A DNA stretch of 64,000 bases from Alphaproteobacteria bacterium (lineage in GTDB: Bacteria > Pseudomonadota > Alphaproteobacteria > MPNO01 > UBA2964): the NCBI GenBank assembly GCA_009377375.1, contig WHUE01000004.1, forward strand, positions 24,700 through 88,699, in the 5' to 3' direction. Shown here piece by piece: positions 10,453 to 20,797 of this stretch. Within the stretch, counting starts at the first letter, position 1, and every line of letters starts with the position of its first letter. Made by a program: the position numbers and the translations under genes. Below the pieces are notes generated by a model. The model was not told the DNA's origin, did no database searches, and worked only from the letters and a program-made list of their open reading frames with translations.

Positions 10453-12123
10453 CTACTTCTCGTCGGTCATCCGGCTGAGGGCCCATTTGACCTGGCCCTG
10501 GCCGTCCCTGGCGGCGCCGGCGATGACGATCTGGCCGGTGCGGCGCACCTCGCCCGACGCGCCGAGATAGACGCTTTCCTGCAGCGATATGGTCCCGCCG
10601 CCGGCGCGCAGCCGCCAGCCGCCGCCGCTGGCAAGGCGCAGCAGCACGGTGGAGCCCTGCTGCACCAGCGATGCCTTGACCGCCGGGTGCAGATGGAACC
10701 GCACCGCGAACCGGTGCGCGCCGGACCCGTCGATCGTGTCCTCGCCCCGCAGATCGCCGCCGGAGGCGCCGAGATAGAGCCGGCGGGTATGGGTGACGCC
10801 CAGCGCGCGGCGCCAGCCGTCATGCGTGGCCTCGATCCAGATGTTGCCGTCGCCCTCGCGGCGTTCGACCGCGACATGCTCGGGCCGCGCGCCGAGCCCG
10901 CCGTCGGGCAGCAGCTCGGACGAGTTCACGTCGTCCACCGTCACGGTCGAGTGGGCGGCGGTGGTGCGCTGGGCGGTGCGCCAGGACTCGTTCTCGCCGG
11001 CATGCGCCCCGCAATTGACGATCAGCCGCTCCTTGCCGACGCTCATCTCGAAGCTCAGCGTGCCGGCGTGGGCATGGGCATCGAAACCGGGCGGGGCGGG
11101 ACAGCCGGTATCCATGATCACCAGCGTCCGGTTGGCGGTCAGCCGCTCGAACCCGGCATGGGGGGCGGAGTCCAGCGGCTTGCCGCGCGCCTCCGCCCGG
11201 GTCAGGGTGACGTCGATCAGCCAGGGCTCGGATTCGATCGAATCGTTGAACAGCGCCAGCCCGCCGTCTCCATGGCGGAAGAACCGCGCCATCGGCGTCA
11301 TCCGGTCGATGGCGTTCTGCAGCGCGTGCGGCACCTCCGCCCCGGAGTCGCGCAGCACCGCGCGCATGTCGACCAGATCGCGCAGCACCGACAGATGCAC
11401 CGCCGGGCTGCGTTCGGCATGGCCGCCGTCGCCCAGCACCTGGCGGCCGATCTCCGCCTCCAGCATCCGCACCCAGCGCGGCAGACGCGCCTCATGGCCT
11501 TCCAGACCGGCCGCGGCGAAGATCAGCCCCTTCAGCGCCACCAGCCGGGCGCTGCCGGGCGGGGTCATGCGCACGATGCGGGCGAGATGCCGCGCCTGCA
11601 GCCCGGCGCTGGCATAGAGCCGGTCGCGGAACGCGGCGCTGGTCCCGGCGCAGAGGAACTCCGCATGCACCAGCCAGTTGGCGATGCGCGCGCCGAGGAT
11701 ATGGGGCCGCCACGTCAGCGGCTGCCACCAGCCTTCATGCTCGATCCAGTCGTCGATCAGGGCGCGGCCGCGGGCGCGGGCGACGTCGCCGCCCGCCGCG
11801 CGCAGGTCGCGCAGCCAGTCGAACGTCGCCGCCTCGGCCCGCCAGCGGTTCGACATGCCGCTGCCGCGCCAGGGCGAATCGACGCCGCGCAGCACCTGTC
11901 CCGCCGCCGCGAAGTCGCCGGCGACGATGATCGCGCCGCGGCTGGCGTCGCCCGGCCATGAATCCGCGGCGTTGAACGCCGCCGGCCGGGCCGGGGCGCC
12001 GCCCAGCGACCAGCGATAGGGCGTGGTGGAAAAGACCGGCCGCAGGAGGGCATAGGCGATGCGTCCGCCGTTGATCCGCCGGCGGCGGTGCCCGAGGCTC
12101 GCGATCCGCCAGCCGAGTCTCAT
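10453..12123 (-). CDS. Heparinase II/III family protein
   Basis: A 556-residue protein with an N-terminal all-alpha toroid and a C-terminal beta-sandwich of heparinase II/III lyases (about 320-550, including [11 protein letters not shown] and NCGAHAGEN). These enzymes cleave acidic polysaccharides by beta-elimination. No clear signal peptide is visible, so its cellular location is uncertain. A gene of this family beside rsmB or purH is common in alphaproteobacteria, where its substrate is unknown. It overlaps the rpe stop by four bases (ATGA), so it is co-translated with rpe. Confidence 0.9.
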   Translation of the reverse strand: MRLGWRIASLGHRRRRINGGRIAYALLRPVFSTTPYRWSLGGAPARPAAFNAADSWPGDASRGAIIVAGDFAAAGQVLRGVDSPWRGSGMSNRWRAEAATFDWLRDLRAAGGDVARARGRALIDDWIEHEGWWQPLTWRPHILGARIANWLVHAEFLCAGTSAAFRDRLYASAGLQARHLARIVRMTPPGSARLVALKGLIFAAAGLEGHEARLPRWVRMLEAEIGRQVLGDGGHAERSPAVHLSVLRDLVDMRAVLRDSGAEVPHALQNAIDRMTPMARFFRHGDGGLALFNDSIESEPWLIDVTLTRAEARGKPLDSAPHAGFERLTANRTLVIMDTGCPAPPGFDAHAHAGTLSFEMSVGKERLIVNCGAHAGENESWRTAQRTTAAHSTVTVDDVNSSELLPDGGLGARPEHVAVERREGDGNIWIEATHDGWRRALGVTHTRRLYLGASGGDLRGEDTIDGSGAHRFAVRFHLHPAVKASLVQQGSTVLLRLASGGGWRLRAGGGTISLQESVYLGASGEVRRTGQIVIAGAARDGQGQVKWALSRMTDEK

Positions 12124-12812
12124 GCGCCGCCGCGCAGCCGGGCGATGCGCGCGGCGTACGCCTTCTCTCCGCGCTGGGGCCGCCGGGCCTTCGCATCGCC
12201 CCTGAACACCGCGGTCCCGGCAACCAGCACGTCGGCGCCGGCCGCGACGGCGAGCGGCGCCGTCTCGGGATCGATCCCGCCATCGACCTCCAGGTCGATC
12301 CGGCGCCCGGTGGCGTCGATCATCTTGCGCAGCGCGGCGATCTTGGACAGCTGGCTGCGGATGAATTTCTGGCCGCCGAAGCCGGGGTTCACCGTCATCA
12401 CCAGCACCAGGTCGACCATGTCGAGCACCTGCGCCACGGCCTCCGCCGGGGTGGAGGGGTTGAGCGACACCCCCGCCTTGCGTCCGCAGGACCGGATGAG
12501 CTGCAGCGTGCGGTGCAGATGCGGCCCGGCCTCGGCATGCGCGGTGATGATGTCGGCGCCGGCCTCGGCGAAGGCCGGCACGAAGGCATCCACGGGCGAG
12601 ATCATCAGATGCACGTCGAACGGCCGCCGGCTGGCGCCGCGCAGCGCCTTCACCACGTCCGGGCCGATGGTGATGTTGGGCACGAAATGCCCGTCCATCA
12701 CGTCGACATGGATGTAGTCCGCGCCAGCGCGCGTGATGGCGCGTATCTCCTCGCCCAGCCGGGCGAAATCGGCGGACAGGATGGAGGGGGCGATGCGGGT
12801 CTTCTGTTGCAC
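12120..12812 (-). CDS. rpe: Ribulose-phosphate 3-epimerase
   Basis: A cytosolic TIM-barrel enzyme of 230 residues interconverting ribulose 5-phosphate and xylulose 5-phosphate in the pentose phosphate and Calvin pathways. [15 protein letters not shown] (8-22) and [13 protein letters not shown] (34-46, metal His and Asp) are signature blocks. [10 protein letters not shown] and [11 protein letters not shown] complete the active site. It is the first gene of a two-gene unit with the heparinase-like gene. Confidence 0.97.
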   Translation of the reverse strand: MQQKTRIAPSILSADFARLGEEIRAITRAGADYIHVDVMDGHFVPNITIGPDVVKALRGASRRPFDVHLMISPVDAFVPAFAEAGADIITAHAEAGPHLHRTLQLIRSCGRKAGVSLNPSTPAEAVAQVLDMVDLVLVMTVNPGFGGQKFIRSQLSKIAALRKMIDATGRRIDLEVDGGIDPETAPLAVAAGADVLVAGTAVFRGDAKARRPQRGEKAYAARIARLRGGA

Positions 12813-12952
12813 GTCAGAGGGTCTTTCGGGATGCGGTCAGTCGGGCTCGAACAGGGTCTGGCCGGATGTGCGGGAAACGGTTCACACGCGTCAGCCCAGC
12901 CGCGCTGCCGTGAGAGAAGGCCGGGAGTCCGGGACTGCGCAAAACGGCCCCG

Positions 12953-13102
12953 TCAGAAAATCGTGCGAACGAACGGCGCCACCGCCGAGCCCTGGGTCAG
13001 GATCACCAGGCCGAGGAACAGCAGCAGCAGCACGACAATGGGCAGCAGCCAGAACGTCTTGCGCGCCCGGAGGAACATCCACAGCTTCCTGACGAACGAC
13101 AT
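12953..13102 (-). CDS. DUF5989 small membrane protein
   Basis: A 49-residue protein: a short basic N terminus (MSFVRKLWMFLRARKTFW), one hydrophobic helix (about 19-36) and the ending GSAVAPFVRTIF. This is the DUF5989 pattern, tiny single-helix proteins usually found in polysaccharide or carbamoyltransferase (SxtN-like) clusters. The function is unknown. The ATG at 13102 is favoured because the in-frame sequence upstream is not family-like. It lies between rpe and an FkbM methyltransferase. Confidence 0.8.
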   Translation of the reverse strand: MSFVRKLWMFLRARKTFWLLPIVVLLLLFLGLVILTQGSAVAPFVRTIF

Positions 13103-13396
13103 GGGCGGCGGTCCTGGAACGGGTTGCGCATCGAATCCGGGGCCGACCCGGCCGCCGGGCGGGCCCCTGCCAAGCGCCGTCATGATAGGCCCCGCCGGCG
13201 TCATGGCCAAGAATAACGCCGGACCGGTTCCGGCCCGAACGGCCATCCGATGCAGGGGAGGTCCCGAAAACGACGCCGAAGGGGCGCGCGGAGCTTTCAT
13301 GCGTGTCTTTGCGATCGGCCATGGGACGGGCGTTTCCGGATCGTCAGCGACGCTGGTTCTCGTTGTAGGATAACGGCTGCGTCGCTTCAAGGGACG
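13103..13396. other. Intergenic stretch, nothing recognised
   Basis: 294 bases between the DUF5989 gene and the FkbM gene. Frames here are low-complexity shadows without ribosome-binding sites, and I see no RNA gene or strong hairpin. Confidence 0.5.
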
Positions 13397-14377
13397 CTAG
13401 CGTCGCAGCAGCGCCGCGCCGCCGCGCAGAAACGGTCTCAGGCCGCGCAGCTGCGCCACCAGCGCCGTCCGCCACACCCGCCGCCCGTAAAGCAGCGAGG
13501 CCCGGCGCAACGCCTCCGCCACATCGCCATTCAGATGCGGAGCAAGCGCGGCGGCGGCAGCCGGCCGGTCCAGCAGGGAAGCGGCATGGTCGAAATAGCC
13601 GTAGGCCATCGCGATCCAGCCCGCCTTCAGCGCCCGCGCGCCGTCATCCGCCAGCGTCTCCGGGTCGCGGAAGTAGAGATGGTCGCCGTGCGCCAGCCCG
13701 CCGCGCGAATAGGGCACCGGGCCCCGTCCGGCCTGCGGATGCACCGGACCGGCGCGGCGGCGCCAGCGCGCCGGGCGGATCAGGTCCATCAGCAGAAAGC
13801 CGGCCTCTTCCATCAGGCGGTCGACGGCGTGCGCCGCCATCTGGCCTTCGCGCAAAGGCATGAAGCTGACCTCCACCTTCACCGCCAGCGCCGACGCGAG
13901 GGCGATCGGCGCGGCGGCAAGGATCTCGCCCTCCGCCCCTTCCACGTCCAGCTTGAGGAAATCCGGCGCGGGGACGCCGAATCGGACAACCGCCCCGTCC
14001 AGCGTTTCGGTGTCCACCCCGGCCGTCGTCCGGATATCCGACCAGGCCCTGTGGTCGTGCGCCGCCGCCGTCGCGGCCACCGGGGGCAGCAGGCTGGAGG
14101 ATTGCGGATCGGCGGCGATATGCAGCGTGCGGGGCCCCGCATGGCCTGAGATCGCCGTCGGCAGATGCCGCAGGCTGCGCCACGGGGAGCCCGTCGCCCC
14201 CTGAAGCTGCGCGAAGGCCGCGGGCTCGGGCTCGAAGCCGACGCCGTCGACCGCGAAGGCAATGGGCAGCAGGTCCGGCTCGAAACCCTCGCGGGCGCCG
14301 ATGTCGAGCCCCTGCACCGGCAGGGCGTCCATCGCGGCGGCGAACGGGGTGCGGCGGAACAGGTCGGTCTGCGCCAC
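13397..14377 (-). CDS. FkbM-family methyltransferase
   Basis: A 326-residue SAM-dependent O-methyltransferase of the FkbM family, often used to methylate glycans. GLDIGAREGFEPDLLP holds the SAM-binding glycine motif, FEPEP ends the following strand, and DFLKLDVEGAEGEIL is the hallmark FkbM block. The start is the GTG at 14377, preceded by AGAGG at a nine-base distance; an ATG at 14332 would cut off a few residues before the SAM motif. It lies directly downstream of rsmB on the same strand. Together with the flippase and sugar-modifying genes nearby it suggests a role in surface polysaccharide. Confidence 0.87.
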   Translation of the reverse strand: MAQTDLFRRTPFAAAMDALPVQGLDIGAREGFEPDLLPIAFAVDGVGFEPEPAAFAQLQGATGSPWRSLRHLPTAISGHAGPRTLHIAADPQSSSLLPPVAATAAAHDHRAWSDIRTTAGVDTETLDGAVVRFGVPAPDFLKLDVEGAEGEILAAAPIALASALAVKVEVSFMPLREGQMAAHAVDRLMEEAGFLLMDLIRPARWRRRAGPVHPQAGRGPVPYSRGGLAHGDHLYFRDPETLADDGARALKAGWIAMAYGYFDHAASLLDRPAAAAALAPHLNGDVAEALRRASLLYGRRVWRTALVAQLRGLRPFLRGGAALLRR

Positions 14378-14427
14378 GGGGCTGAGCCTCTTCTCTCTGC
14401 TGCGTAGGGCAGGGCGATAATAGGCGG

Positions 14428-15753
14428 TTACGCGGCCCGGCGCAGCCGCGCGATATAGAACCCGTCCATCCCGCCCTGCGCCGCCATGTGGCAGGGCAGG
14501 GTGCGCAGGTCGCCGGCTTCCGTGACCGCCTCTTCCGGCGCGCCGGCTTCGCCGGCCGCGATCGCCTCGCGCGCAAATCCGTCCAGCCCGGCTAGCAGGG
14601 CGTCGATGCGCGCCGCCCCTTCCTCCGGCTGCAGCGAGCACACGCTGTAGACCAGTACCCCGCCCGGCTTCACCATCGCGGCGGCGGCGCGCAGCAGCGC
14701 GTCCTGAGTCGCGGCAACGGAGGCGGCCGAGCCCGCGCCCTTCAGCCACGGGATGTCGGGATGGCGGCGAATGGTGCCGGTCGCAGTGCAGGGCGCGTCC
14801 AGCAGCACGGCCTCGGCAGGGGCCGGCGACCGCCACGCGGCGGCGTCGGCCGTTACGGTTTCCGCCGTCAGCTTCAGCCGGTCCAGGTTGCGGCGCAACG
14901 TCGCGAGCCGCGCCTCCGACCGGTCGACGGCCACGACGCGCGCTCCGGCGGCGGCGAGCTGCGCCGTCTTGCCGCCCGGCGCGGCGCAGAGATCGATCAC
15001 CGCGCGCCCCTCCGCCCGCCCGCCGAGCGACGACAGCAGCACGCGCGCCGGCAGCGCGGCGGCGGCGTCCTGCACCCACCACGCGCCCTCCTCGAAACCG
15101 GGCAGCGAGGCGATCATGCCGGCGCGCCTGAGGCGCAGCATGCCGCCAGGCAGGATCTCCGCGCCCAGCGCCGCGGCCCAGCGCGCGGCGTCGTCCGTCT
15201 TCACCGAGAGGTCCAGCGGCGGCTCGTCCAGATGCGCGGCGGCGATGCGGCGGCAGGCATCCTCGCCGTAGGCGTCCTGCCACGACCGCCACAGCCAGTC
15301 CGGCGTGTTGAGCCGCGCGGCATCGGCGGCAGCAAAGGCCGCGCGCCCTTCGCGGTCGCAGCGCCGCAGCACGGCGTTGACCAGCCCCTTCATCCGCTCC
15401 GCCCCGTTCGCCTCTGCCAGCCTGACCGCGGTGTCGACCACCGCGTGCGGCGGCGCCTCGAGCACGAAGAGCTGCGCCGCGCCGAGCCGCAATACCGCCC
15501 GGGCCGCATGCGCCTTCTCGGGCAGCGGACGGTCGATGAACCCCGCAAGCACCGCATCGATCTGGCCCAGCCGGCGCAGCGTGGCGGCGACCAGCGCCCG
15601 GGCGAAGGCGCGGTCGCGCACGCTCAGCCGGTCCAGCCCGCGGTCGGCCGCCAGCGCCTCGTCCAGCGCGACGCCGTCCTGCAGCACGCGGCCGAGCAGG
15701 GCGAGTGCGGCGGCCCGGGCCTCGAGGCCCTGCCGGGCGGTGTGATCGGGCAT
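14428..15753 (-). CDS. rsmB: 16S rRNA m5C967 methyltransferase RsmB
   Basis: A two-domain RNA methyltransferase (about 441 aa): an N-terminal NusB-like RNA-binding domain (about 10-140) and a C-terminal Rossmann methyltransferase. DLCAAPGGKTAQL is the SAM-binding block; DAPCTATGTIRRHPD contains the release cysteine and VYSVCSLQPEEG the catalytic one, as in all RsmB/NOP2 proteins. The start is unclear: the ATG at 15753 and a GTG at 15789 both lack a good ribosome-binding site. RsmB is the likely identity, but other RsmB/RsmF-like paralogues share these motifs. Confidence 0.93.
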   Translation of the reverse strand: MPDHTARQGLEARAAALALLGRVLQDGVALDEALAADRGLDRLSVRDRAFARALVAATLRRLGQIDAVLAGFIDRPLPEKAHAARAVLRLGAAQLFVLEAPPHAVVDTAVRLAEANGAERMKGLVNAVLRRCDREGRAAFAAADAARLNTPDWLWRSWQDAYGEDACRRIAAAHLDEPPLDLSVKTDDAARWAAALGAEILPGGMLRLRRAGMIASLPGFEEGAWWVQDAAAALPARVLLSSLGGRAEGRAVIDLCAAPGGKTAQLAAAGARVVAVDRSEARLATLRRNLDRLKLTAETVTADAAAWRSPAPAEAVLLDAPCTATGTIRRHPDIPWLKGAGSAASVAATQDALLRAAAAMVKPGGVLVYSVCSLQPEEGAARIDALLAGLDGFAREAIAAGEAGAPEEAVTEAGDLRTLPCHMAAQGGMDGFYIARLRRAA

Positions 15754-15821
15754 TGCGACCGTGGCGGACAATGAAAAGCGCGCCGCCACGGATTAAAGAA
15801 AACGCGGCCCCGCGTCACCCG

Positions 15822-16268
15822 CTATTTCCGAGGAATGCGTCCCGTACGGGGATCGGAGCGGAGCGGGCAGCGTTTCATGGCGCGCAATCCGAACAGGCGG
15901 TCGCGCGTCCCTTGATGATCGTCGAGTGCCTTCTTTTCCGCGGCATTTTCCTCGGCTGCCAACATCAGCGGCATAAAAAGAACGGCGCCAATGTAGCCAA
16001 TCGTCTGGTTTTTTCGCCGATTGCCGGCGACCGTCCCCTCCAGCTCGTCCATGGCCTGTGAAATCTCGAACAGCCGCGCATCGATCTCCTCGCAGGAAAG
16101 GGCGAGTTCCGCTTCCTGGTAGGCTGCTGGAGTATTGTCGTTCCGGCCCTCGACCGACGTTATGTCGGGCGGCAGCTCCGGCGCAGCCCGACTGCATGCG
16201 GCGGCAAACAACGCCAGGACGACCGCAGGACCGAGCCTATTTAAACTTGACCGCACGGCCTTTTCCAT
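15822..16268 (-). CDS. Predicted lipoprotein, unknown function
   Basis: 148 residues with a lipoprotein signal (VVLALFAAAC, lipobox Cys at about 25) followed by a coiled-coil-prone segment (YQEAELALSCEEIDARL to MDELEG). A single hydrophobic helix follows (IGYIGAVLFMPLMLA), then a charged C terminus. The helix after a charged linker suggests a protein that both carries lipid and crosses or lies on the membrane. Its first 32 bases overlap the end of the upstream lipoprotein gene, so the two are co-translated. I do not recognise a family. Confidence 0.7.
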   Translation of the reverse strand: MEKAVRSSLNRLGPAVVLALFAAACSRAAPELPPDITSVEGRNDNTPAAYQEAELALSCEEIDARLFEISQAMDELEGTVAGNRRKNQTIGYIGAVLFMPLMLAAEENAAEKKALDDHQGTRDRLFGLRAMKRCPLRSDPRTGRIPRK

Positions 16269-16638
16269 CCAGCGAACCCCAGGTCATGAACGATATGCCG
16301 ACCGTGCCGTAACGGACCAGTATGACGGCATCGGCGCCTATCTTCGACGCTACGGCACGCAGCTTTTGGGCTACAAGCTCCTTGGTCGGGTCAGGATGAA
16401 GAAGCGACGTCTTGTTCACCGTTACCGAAATATCCCCTATCGCCTCGTACGGACGGTCCCCGATGTCGCTCTCTGTGATAACGATTTTGGCGGGATCGGT
16501 TCTGGGAAGAGAGGCTGTCTGGCCGGCATCACCGGACGGCGCGTCAGGCCTCTGAACGTTCGCTGTCGACCAGCTGCCGGAACAGGCACCCAGCATCAAG
16601 AGCAGAGGCGCGACCAGAAACGAACGTCCGAATTTCAT
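16237..16638 (-). CDS. Predicted lipoprotein with a small alpha/beta domain
   Basis: 133 residues. The signal ends in a lipobox (LLLMLGAC, Cys at 19), so it is probably anchored in the outer membrane. After a Ser/Pro-rich linker, the segment IVITESDIGDRPYEAIGDISV to IGADAVILVRYGTVG looks like a small fold of the kind seen in YbjQ- or DUF4156-like proteins, in which a repeat unit is made of a strand, a helix carrying KLRAVASKIGADAVI and another strand. That resemblance is weak. It is first of a two-gene lipoprotein unit. Confidence 0.72.
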   Translation of the reverse strand: MKFGRSFLVAPLLLMLGACSGSWSTANVQRPDAPSGDAGQTASLPRTDPAKIVITESDIGDRPYEAIGDISVTVNKTSLLHPDPTKELVAQKLRAVASKIGADAVILVRYGTVGISFMTWGSLDGKGRAVKFK

Positions 16639-16761
16639 GATGTTCTTCCCCCAAAATCCCCGGACCGCTTTTACCAGCCCGAGGAAAACAGGGAAAGAAC
16701 TTCTGTACGATCGCTCAACCCATGGGAAGCGAATGCCGACAGACGCGGCCGCCTGTCCGCC

Positions 16762-17613
16762 TCAGCCCCACGGGCCGGCGACGCCGGCCATCTCGCGCAG
16801 GCGGCGGACGCGGTTGGCGGTGGCGGGATGGGTGGAGAACAGGCCGTCCACGGCGCCGCCGTGCAGCGGGTTGACGATGAACATATGCGCCGTTGCCGGG
16901 TTGGATTCGGCGACGCGGTTGTCGATGCGGCGGCTGCCCGCCTCCAGCTTTTCCAGCGCCGAGGCGAGCCAGAGCGGATGGCCGCAGATCTCGGCCCCGC
17001 CGGCATCGGCCGAATACTCGCGGGTGCGGCTGATCGCCATCTGCACCAGCGCGGCGGCGACCGGCGCCAGCACCATCAGCAGGATCGTGCCGATCAGCCC
17101 CAGCGGGTTGTTGCGGTTGCCGCCGAAGAACAGCGCGAAGGTGGCGAGCATGGAGATGGCGCCCGCGATCGTCGCCGTCACGGTCATGATCAGCGTGTCG
17201 CGGTTGCGGACATGGGAAAGCTCGTGCGCCATCACGCCGGCGATCTCCTCGTGGCTGAGATCGCGCAGCAGCCCGGTGGTCGCGGCGACGGCGGCGTTCT
17301 CGGGGTTGCGCCCGGTGGCGAAGGCGTTGGGCTGGTCGTTCTCGATGATATAGACCTTCGGCATGGGCAGGCCGGCGCGGTCGGCGAGCTGACTGACGAT
17401 GCCGTAATAGGCCGGCGCCGTGCGCGCATCCACCTCGCGCGCGCCGTACATCGACAGCACCATCCGGTCCGAGTTCCAGTACGCGAACAGGTTGGTGCCG
17501 CAGGCGAAGACCAGTGCGATCAGCATGCCTGCCTCGCCGCCGAGCAGGAACCCGATGACGAGGAACAGCGCCGTCAGCGCCGCGAGCAGGAGGGCGGTGC
17601 GGAAATAGCTCAT
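16762..17613 (-). CDS. htpX: Membrane zinc metalloprotease HtpX
   Basis: A 283-residue M48B protease of the inner membrane that degrades misfolded membrane proteins. Two N-terminal transmembrane helices (about 6-50) are followed by the catalytic [12 protein letters not shown] (HExxH) and the third zinc ligand Glu in [13 protein letters not shown] second membrane pair lies between them (about 150-195). The ATG at 17613 begins [10 protein letters not shown], the family N terminus. It is one of several heat-shock-related genes in the window (dnaKJ, grpE, hrcA, hslVU). Confidence 0.95.
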   Translation of the reverse strand: MSYFRTALLLAALTALFLVIGFLLGGEAGMLIALVFACGTNLFAYWNSDRMVLSMYGAREVDARTAPAYYGIVSQLADRAGLPMPKVYIIENDQPNAFATGRNPENAAVAATTGLLRDLSHEEIAGVMAHELSHVRNRDTLIMTVTATIAGAISMLATFALFFGGNRNNPLGLIGTILLMVLAPVAAALVQMAISRTREYSADAGGAEICGHPLWLASALEKLEAGSRRIDNRVAESNPATAHMFIVNPLHGGAVDGLFSTHPATANRVRRLREMAGVAGPWG

Positions 17614-17922
17614 TCCGTGATGTCCGCTGCGTTTCCATCCGATGCCGGAGCCGGGGAAAGCCGGCCCGGGGCCGCCCAGTATGTGGCCCGCCGGGAGGCC
17701 CGGATCAAGACGCCGGGCGCAGCCGCGCCGCGCCGGAAAGATGCGACATTGCGCCGCGCCGGCCTGTCGAGGACAATCCGGATGCGCGCACCGAAGAGAA
17801 ACCCCTCCCCCGGAAACGATTCTTGCTGATGCGGACGAAACGGCCCGGAACCTGTAGCGCGGCGCGCGCCGTCCGCCCCGTGACGCGGCCCCCCGGCCGC
17901 GGCCGGGACGAGGGCTGAGGCC
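17614..17922. other. Intergenic region, nothing recognised
   Basis: 309 bases between the divergent htpX and flippase genes. It should hold both promoters, but no strong -35/-10 pair or repeat stands out; open frames through it look like random GC-rich translation. Confidence 0.5.
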
Positions 17923-19395
17923 GTGGCGCAGCCGCTGTCGGAAGGGGGCCGGATCGCCCGCAACTTCGCGGCGCTGTTCTCGTCGCAGGCGGCGGCCGCC
18001 GCCGCGGGGCTGGTCGCCACCGCCTTCCTGGCCCGCATGCTCGGCACCGAATCGTTCGGCGTGCTCGGGTTCGGCGTGGCAATCCTGTCCTATTTCGGGC
18101 TGCTGGTGACGCTCGGCACCGACGTCTATGGCGCGCGCGAGATCGCACAGACTCCAGCCAGGGCGGCACGGCTGGTCCACGACCTGCTGGGGCTGCGGAC
18201 CGCAACCGTCGCGGCGGTCTCCGTTCTCTATTTCGTCGTCGTCTTCGCGCTCGACCTGCCCGAGCGGGTCCGCGTCGTGCTGTGGATCCAGGGGGCGGGG
18301 CTTCTGGCGACCGCCTATACGCTGGACTTCGTCTTTCAGGGGCTGCAGCGCATGGGCGCCATCGCCGCGCGCCAGACGATGGCGTCCGCGCTGTCGCTCG
18401 CTCTGGTGCTGCTTGTCGTGCGGACGCCCGAGGACGTCTACCTCGCCGCCCTCGCCCCGGTAGCGGCGGGCGCGCTGACGGCGGGCTGGCTGGCGCTGCG
18501 CATGCACCGCGCCGTCCTCCCCTTCGGCATCGCCGTCCGCCCGGCCGCGTGGCGGCCGATGCTGAAGGCATCGCTGCCGATCGCGGTCGCCCAGCTCATG
18601 GGGGCGGTCTTCTTCTATATCGACATCGTCATGCTGGGCTTCATGGAAACGCCGCATCTGGTCGGCGTCTATGTCGGCATGTCGCGGGTGCTGATGGTCA
18701 CCCTGGTCGCCGCCGGGCTGATCGGCAGCGTCTTCCTGCCGGTCGTCGCGGCTGCGTGGCCGGACGCCGGGCCGATGCGCGCGCGCTATCGCGACTTCAT
18801 GATCGCGGCACTGCTGGCCGGCGCGCCGGTCGCCCTTGCCGGGATGGCGTTCCCGGCGGAGATCGTCTCCGTGATCTTCGGTGCGCCCTATCTCGGCGGC
18901 ACGACGGCGCTGACGATCCTGATGGGAATGACCCTCGCGGCCTATCTGGCGATGGCGCCGGCCGGCGCGCTGACCTCCTGGCACGACCAGACCTGGCACA
19001 TGGTCGCCTTCTCGGCCGGGGGCGTCGCGAACGTCGCGCTCAACCTGGTCCTGATCCCGCGCTACGGCATCGAGGGCGCGGCGACGGCGACGCTGCTGGC
19101 GCAGCTGCTGGTTCTGGCGGTGGCGGCCACGCGAATATGGCTGCGGTTCAGGCTGTTCGAGATGGGGCCGGCCGCCGCGCTGGTCCTCGCCGCCGCAATC
19201 GCGGCCGCGGCGGCGCGCTGGCTGGCAGACGCCGTGCTCGGCGACGCCCCGGCGCTGGCCGTGCTGGCCGTGGGAGGGACCTGCGGGGCGGCGATCTATC
19301 TGGGGCTGGTGGCCGCCATGCGCATCGTGCCGCTGCGCCGCCTGCGCGGGGCGGTCGCCGGACGGCTGCGCAAGGACGATGCCGGAGACAGGTGA
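17923..19395 (+). CDS. Wzx-like polysaccharide flippase (MATE/MOP superfamily)
   Basis: A 490-residue polytopic inner-membrane protein with about 14 hydrophobic helices, of the oligosaccharide flippase family that moves lipid-linked repeat units to the periplasm. The N-terminal block [14 protein letters not shown], then [14 protein letters not shown], and the segment [17 protein letters not shown] are typical. The GTG start follows GAGGGCTGAGG. No polymerase or glycosyltransferase is adjacent, so it acts with genes elsewhere, possibly with the sugar-modifying genes at 1-14 kb. Confidence 0.9.
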   Translation: MAQPLSEGGRIARNFAALFSSQAAAAAAGLVATAFLARMLGTESFGVLGFGVAILSYFGLLVTLGTDVYGAREIAQTPARAARLVHDLLGLRTATVAAVSVLYFVVVFALDLPERVRVVLWIQGAGLLATAYTLDFVFQGLQRMGAIAARQTMASALSLALVLLVVRTPEDVYLAALAPVAAGALTAGWLALRMHRAVLPFGIAVRPAAWRPMLKASLPIAVAQLMGAVFFYIDIVMLGFMETPHLVGVYVGMSRVLMVTLVAAGLIGSVFLPVVAAAWPDAGPMRARYRDFMIAALLAGAPVALAGMAFPAEIVSVIFGAPYLGGTTALTILMGMTLAAYLAMAPAGALTSWHDQTWHMVAFSAGGVANVALNLVLIPRYGIEGAATATLLAQLLVLAVAATRIWLRFRLFEMGPAAALVLAAAIAAAAARWLADAVLGDAPALAVLAVGGTCGAAIYLGLVAAMRIVPLRRLRGAVAGRLRKDDAGDR

Positions 19396-19497
19396 CGGGC
19401 GGATGGCGGATCGACGACGTGCCGATCCGCCGCATCGCCCGGCGCCGCGCCCTGCGCTATATTCGTGCCGAAGCTCCAGCACGACGGACACCGAGAC

Positions 19498-19659
19498 ATG
19501 ACCGGCAAGACGGACGAGAAGACACCGACCGCCACGCCCGGCGACGACGCGCCCGGCGAGGAAAAGGCCGACGCGCCGAAGGAGATCGGCGGGCGCAAGG
19601 GCCCCGACCCGACCCGCTACGGCGACTGGGAGAAGGACGGACGCTGCGTGGATTTCTGA
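19498..19659 (+). CDS. DUF1674 protein (SDH assembly factor 4 homologue)
   Basis: A 53-residue protein with an acidic, disordered N terminus and the diagnostic ending [20 protein letters not shown] followed by RCVDF. This is the DUF1674/SDHAF4 signature; in mitochondria SDHAF4 binds the flavinylated succinate dehydrogenase flavoprotein and helps complex II assembly. The ATG at 19498 is favoured over a GTG at 19465. The succinate dehydrogenase genes are not in the window. Confidence 0.88.
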   Translation: MTGKTDEKTPTATPGDDAPGEEKADAPKEIGGRKGPDPTRYGDWEKDGRCVDF

Positions 19660-19677
19660 GAAGCGGCCGCCGCCCGG

Positions 19678-20670
19678 TCAGATCCCGTTCTTCGCCAGCA
19701 GCGCCTTCAGCGAGACCGCCGGCCGCGCGCCGTAATGCTGGATGACCTCGGCCGCCGCCAGCCCGCCGATGCGGGCGCAGTCCGCCAGCTCGCGGCCCTG
19801 CGTCAGCCCGTACAGGAATCCCGCGGCATAAAGATCGCCGGCGCCGGTGGTGTCGACCACCTTCTCGACCGGCATGGCCGGCACGGCCTGCGTCCGGCCG
19901 CCGGAGACGACCACCGATCCGTTTTCCGAGCGCGTCACCGCCGCGATCTCGCACTGGTCCGAAATCCTGCTCACCGCGGCATCGAAATCGTCCACGCTGT
20001 ACAGCGACGTGATTTCCGCCTCGTTGGCGAACAGGATGTCGACATGGCTTTCGACCAGATGCAGGAAGGCGGCGCGGTGCCGGTCGACGCAGAAGGCGTC
20101 GGACAGCGTCAGCGCCACCTTGCGCCCGGCGGCGTGCGCGATCTCCGCGGCATGGACGAAAGCCTCCTTCGCCGCCTCCTTGTCGAACAGATAGCCTTCC
20201 AGATAGGTGATCCGAGAGGCCTCGATCGCCGCCGCGTCGATGTCGCCGATGCCGAGCTCGACCGAGACGCCGAGAAAGGTCTGCATCGTGCGCTCCGCGT
20301 CGGGGGTGACGAAGATCAGGCAGCGCGCCGTCGGCGGGCCGTCATTGGCGGGCTGGGTGCGGTAATCGACGCCGACCGCCTGGATGTCGTGGCGGAACAC
20401 GCCGCCGAGCTGGTCGTTGCGCACCTTGCCGATATAGGCGCCGGCGCCGCCGAACGAGGCGATCCCCGCCAGCGTGTTGGCCGCCGAGCCGCCGGAGGAT
20501 TCCATCCCCGGCCCCATCTGGCCGTAGAGGTCGCGCGCCTGGTCCGCGTCGATCAGCGTCATCGCGCCCTTGGCGAGGCCGAGCGTCTCGATCTGCGCCT
20601 CGTCCGCCTGGGCGATCACGTCCACGATCGCATTGCCGACGCCGATCACGTCGTAGGTGGCATCCGCCAT
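19678..20670 (-). CDS. Adenosine kinase / PfkB-family sugar kinase
   Basis: A 330-residue ribokinase-fold kinase. GVGNAIVDVIAQAD opens the protein, SSGGSAANTLAGIASFGG is the first PfkB signature, and DTTGAGDLYAAGFLYGL the second, with the catalytic base Asp in GAGD. Length and motifs match the adenosine kinase-like proteins common in alphaproteobacteria; phosphorylation of another nucleoside or sugar cannot be excluded. The ATG at 20670 follows AGGAGA. It converges with the DUF1674 gene. Confidence 0.9.
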   Translation of the reverse strand: MADATYDVIGVGNAIVDVIAQADEAQIETLGLAKGAMTLIDADQARDLYGQMGPGMESSGGSAANTLAGIASFGGAGAYIGKVRNDQLGGVFRHDIQAVGVDYRTQPANDGPPTARCLIFVTPDAERTMQTFLGVSVELGIGDIDAAAIEASRITYLEGYLFDKEAAKEAFVHAAEIAHAAGRKVALTLSDAFCVDRHRAAFLHLVESHVDILFANEAEITSLYSVDDFDAAVSRISDQCEIAAVTRSENGSVVVSGGRTQAVPAMPVEKVVDTTGAGDLYAAGFLYGLTQGRELADCARIGGLAAAEVIQHYGARPAVSLKALLAKNGI

Positions 20671-20797
20671 AGGTGGGGTATCTCCTGTCGTTATGTGCCG
20701 GGTTTGCGAGCGGCGCAGTATAACGGCCCCGCCCGGCATTGAAAGGGAGGGGCGGGCGGGCGCGCCGTCCGCCTTGCCCCCGCGATGGCCGGCGGCT

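Noticed and set aside
17642..17857. 71-codon frame in the htpX-flippase gap
   Set aside because: No ribosome-binding site, random-looking Pro/Arg/Ala composition and no family resemblance.
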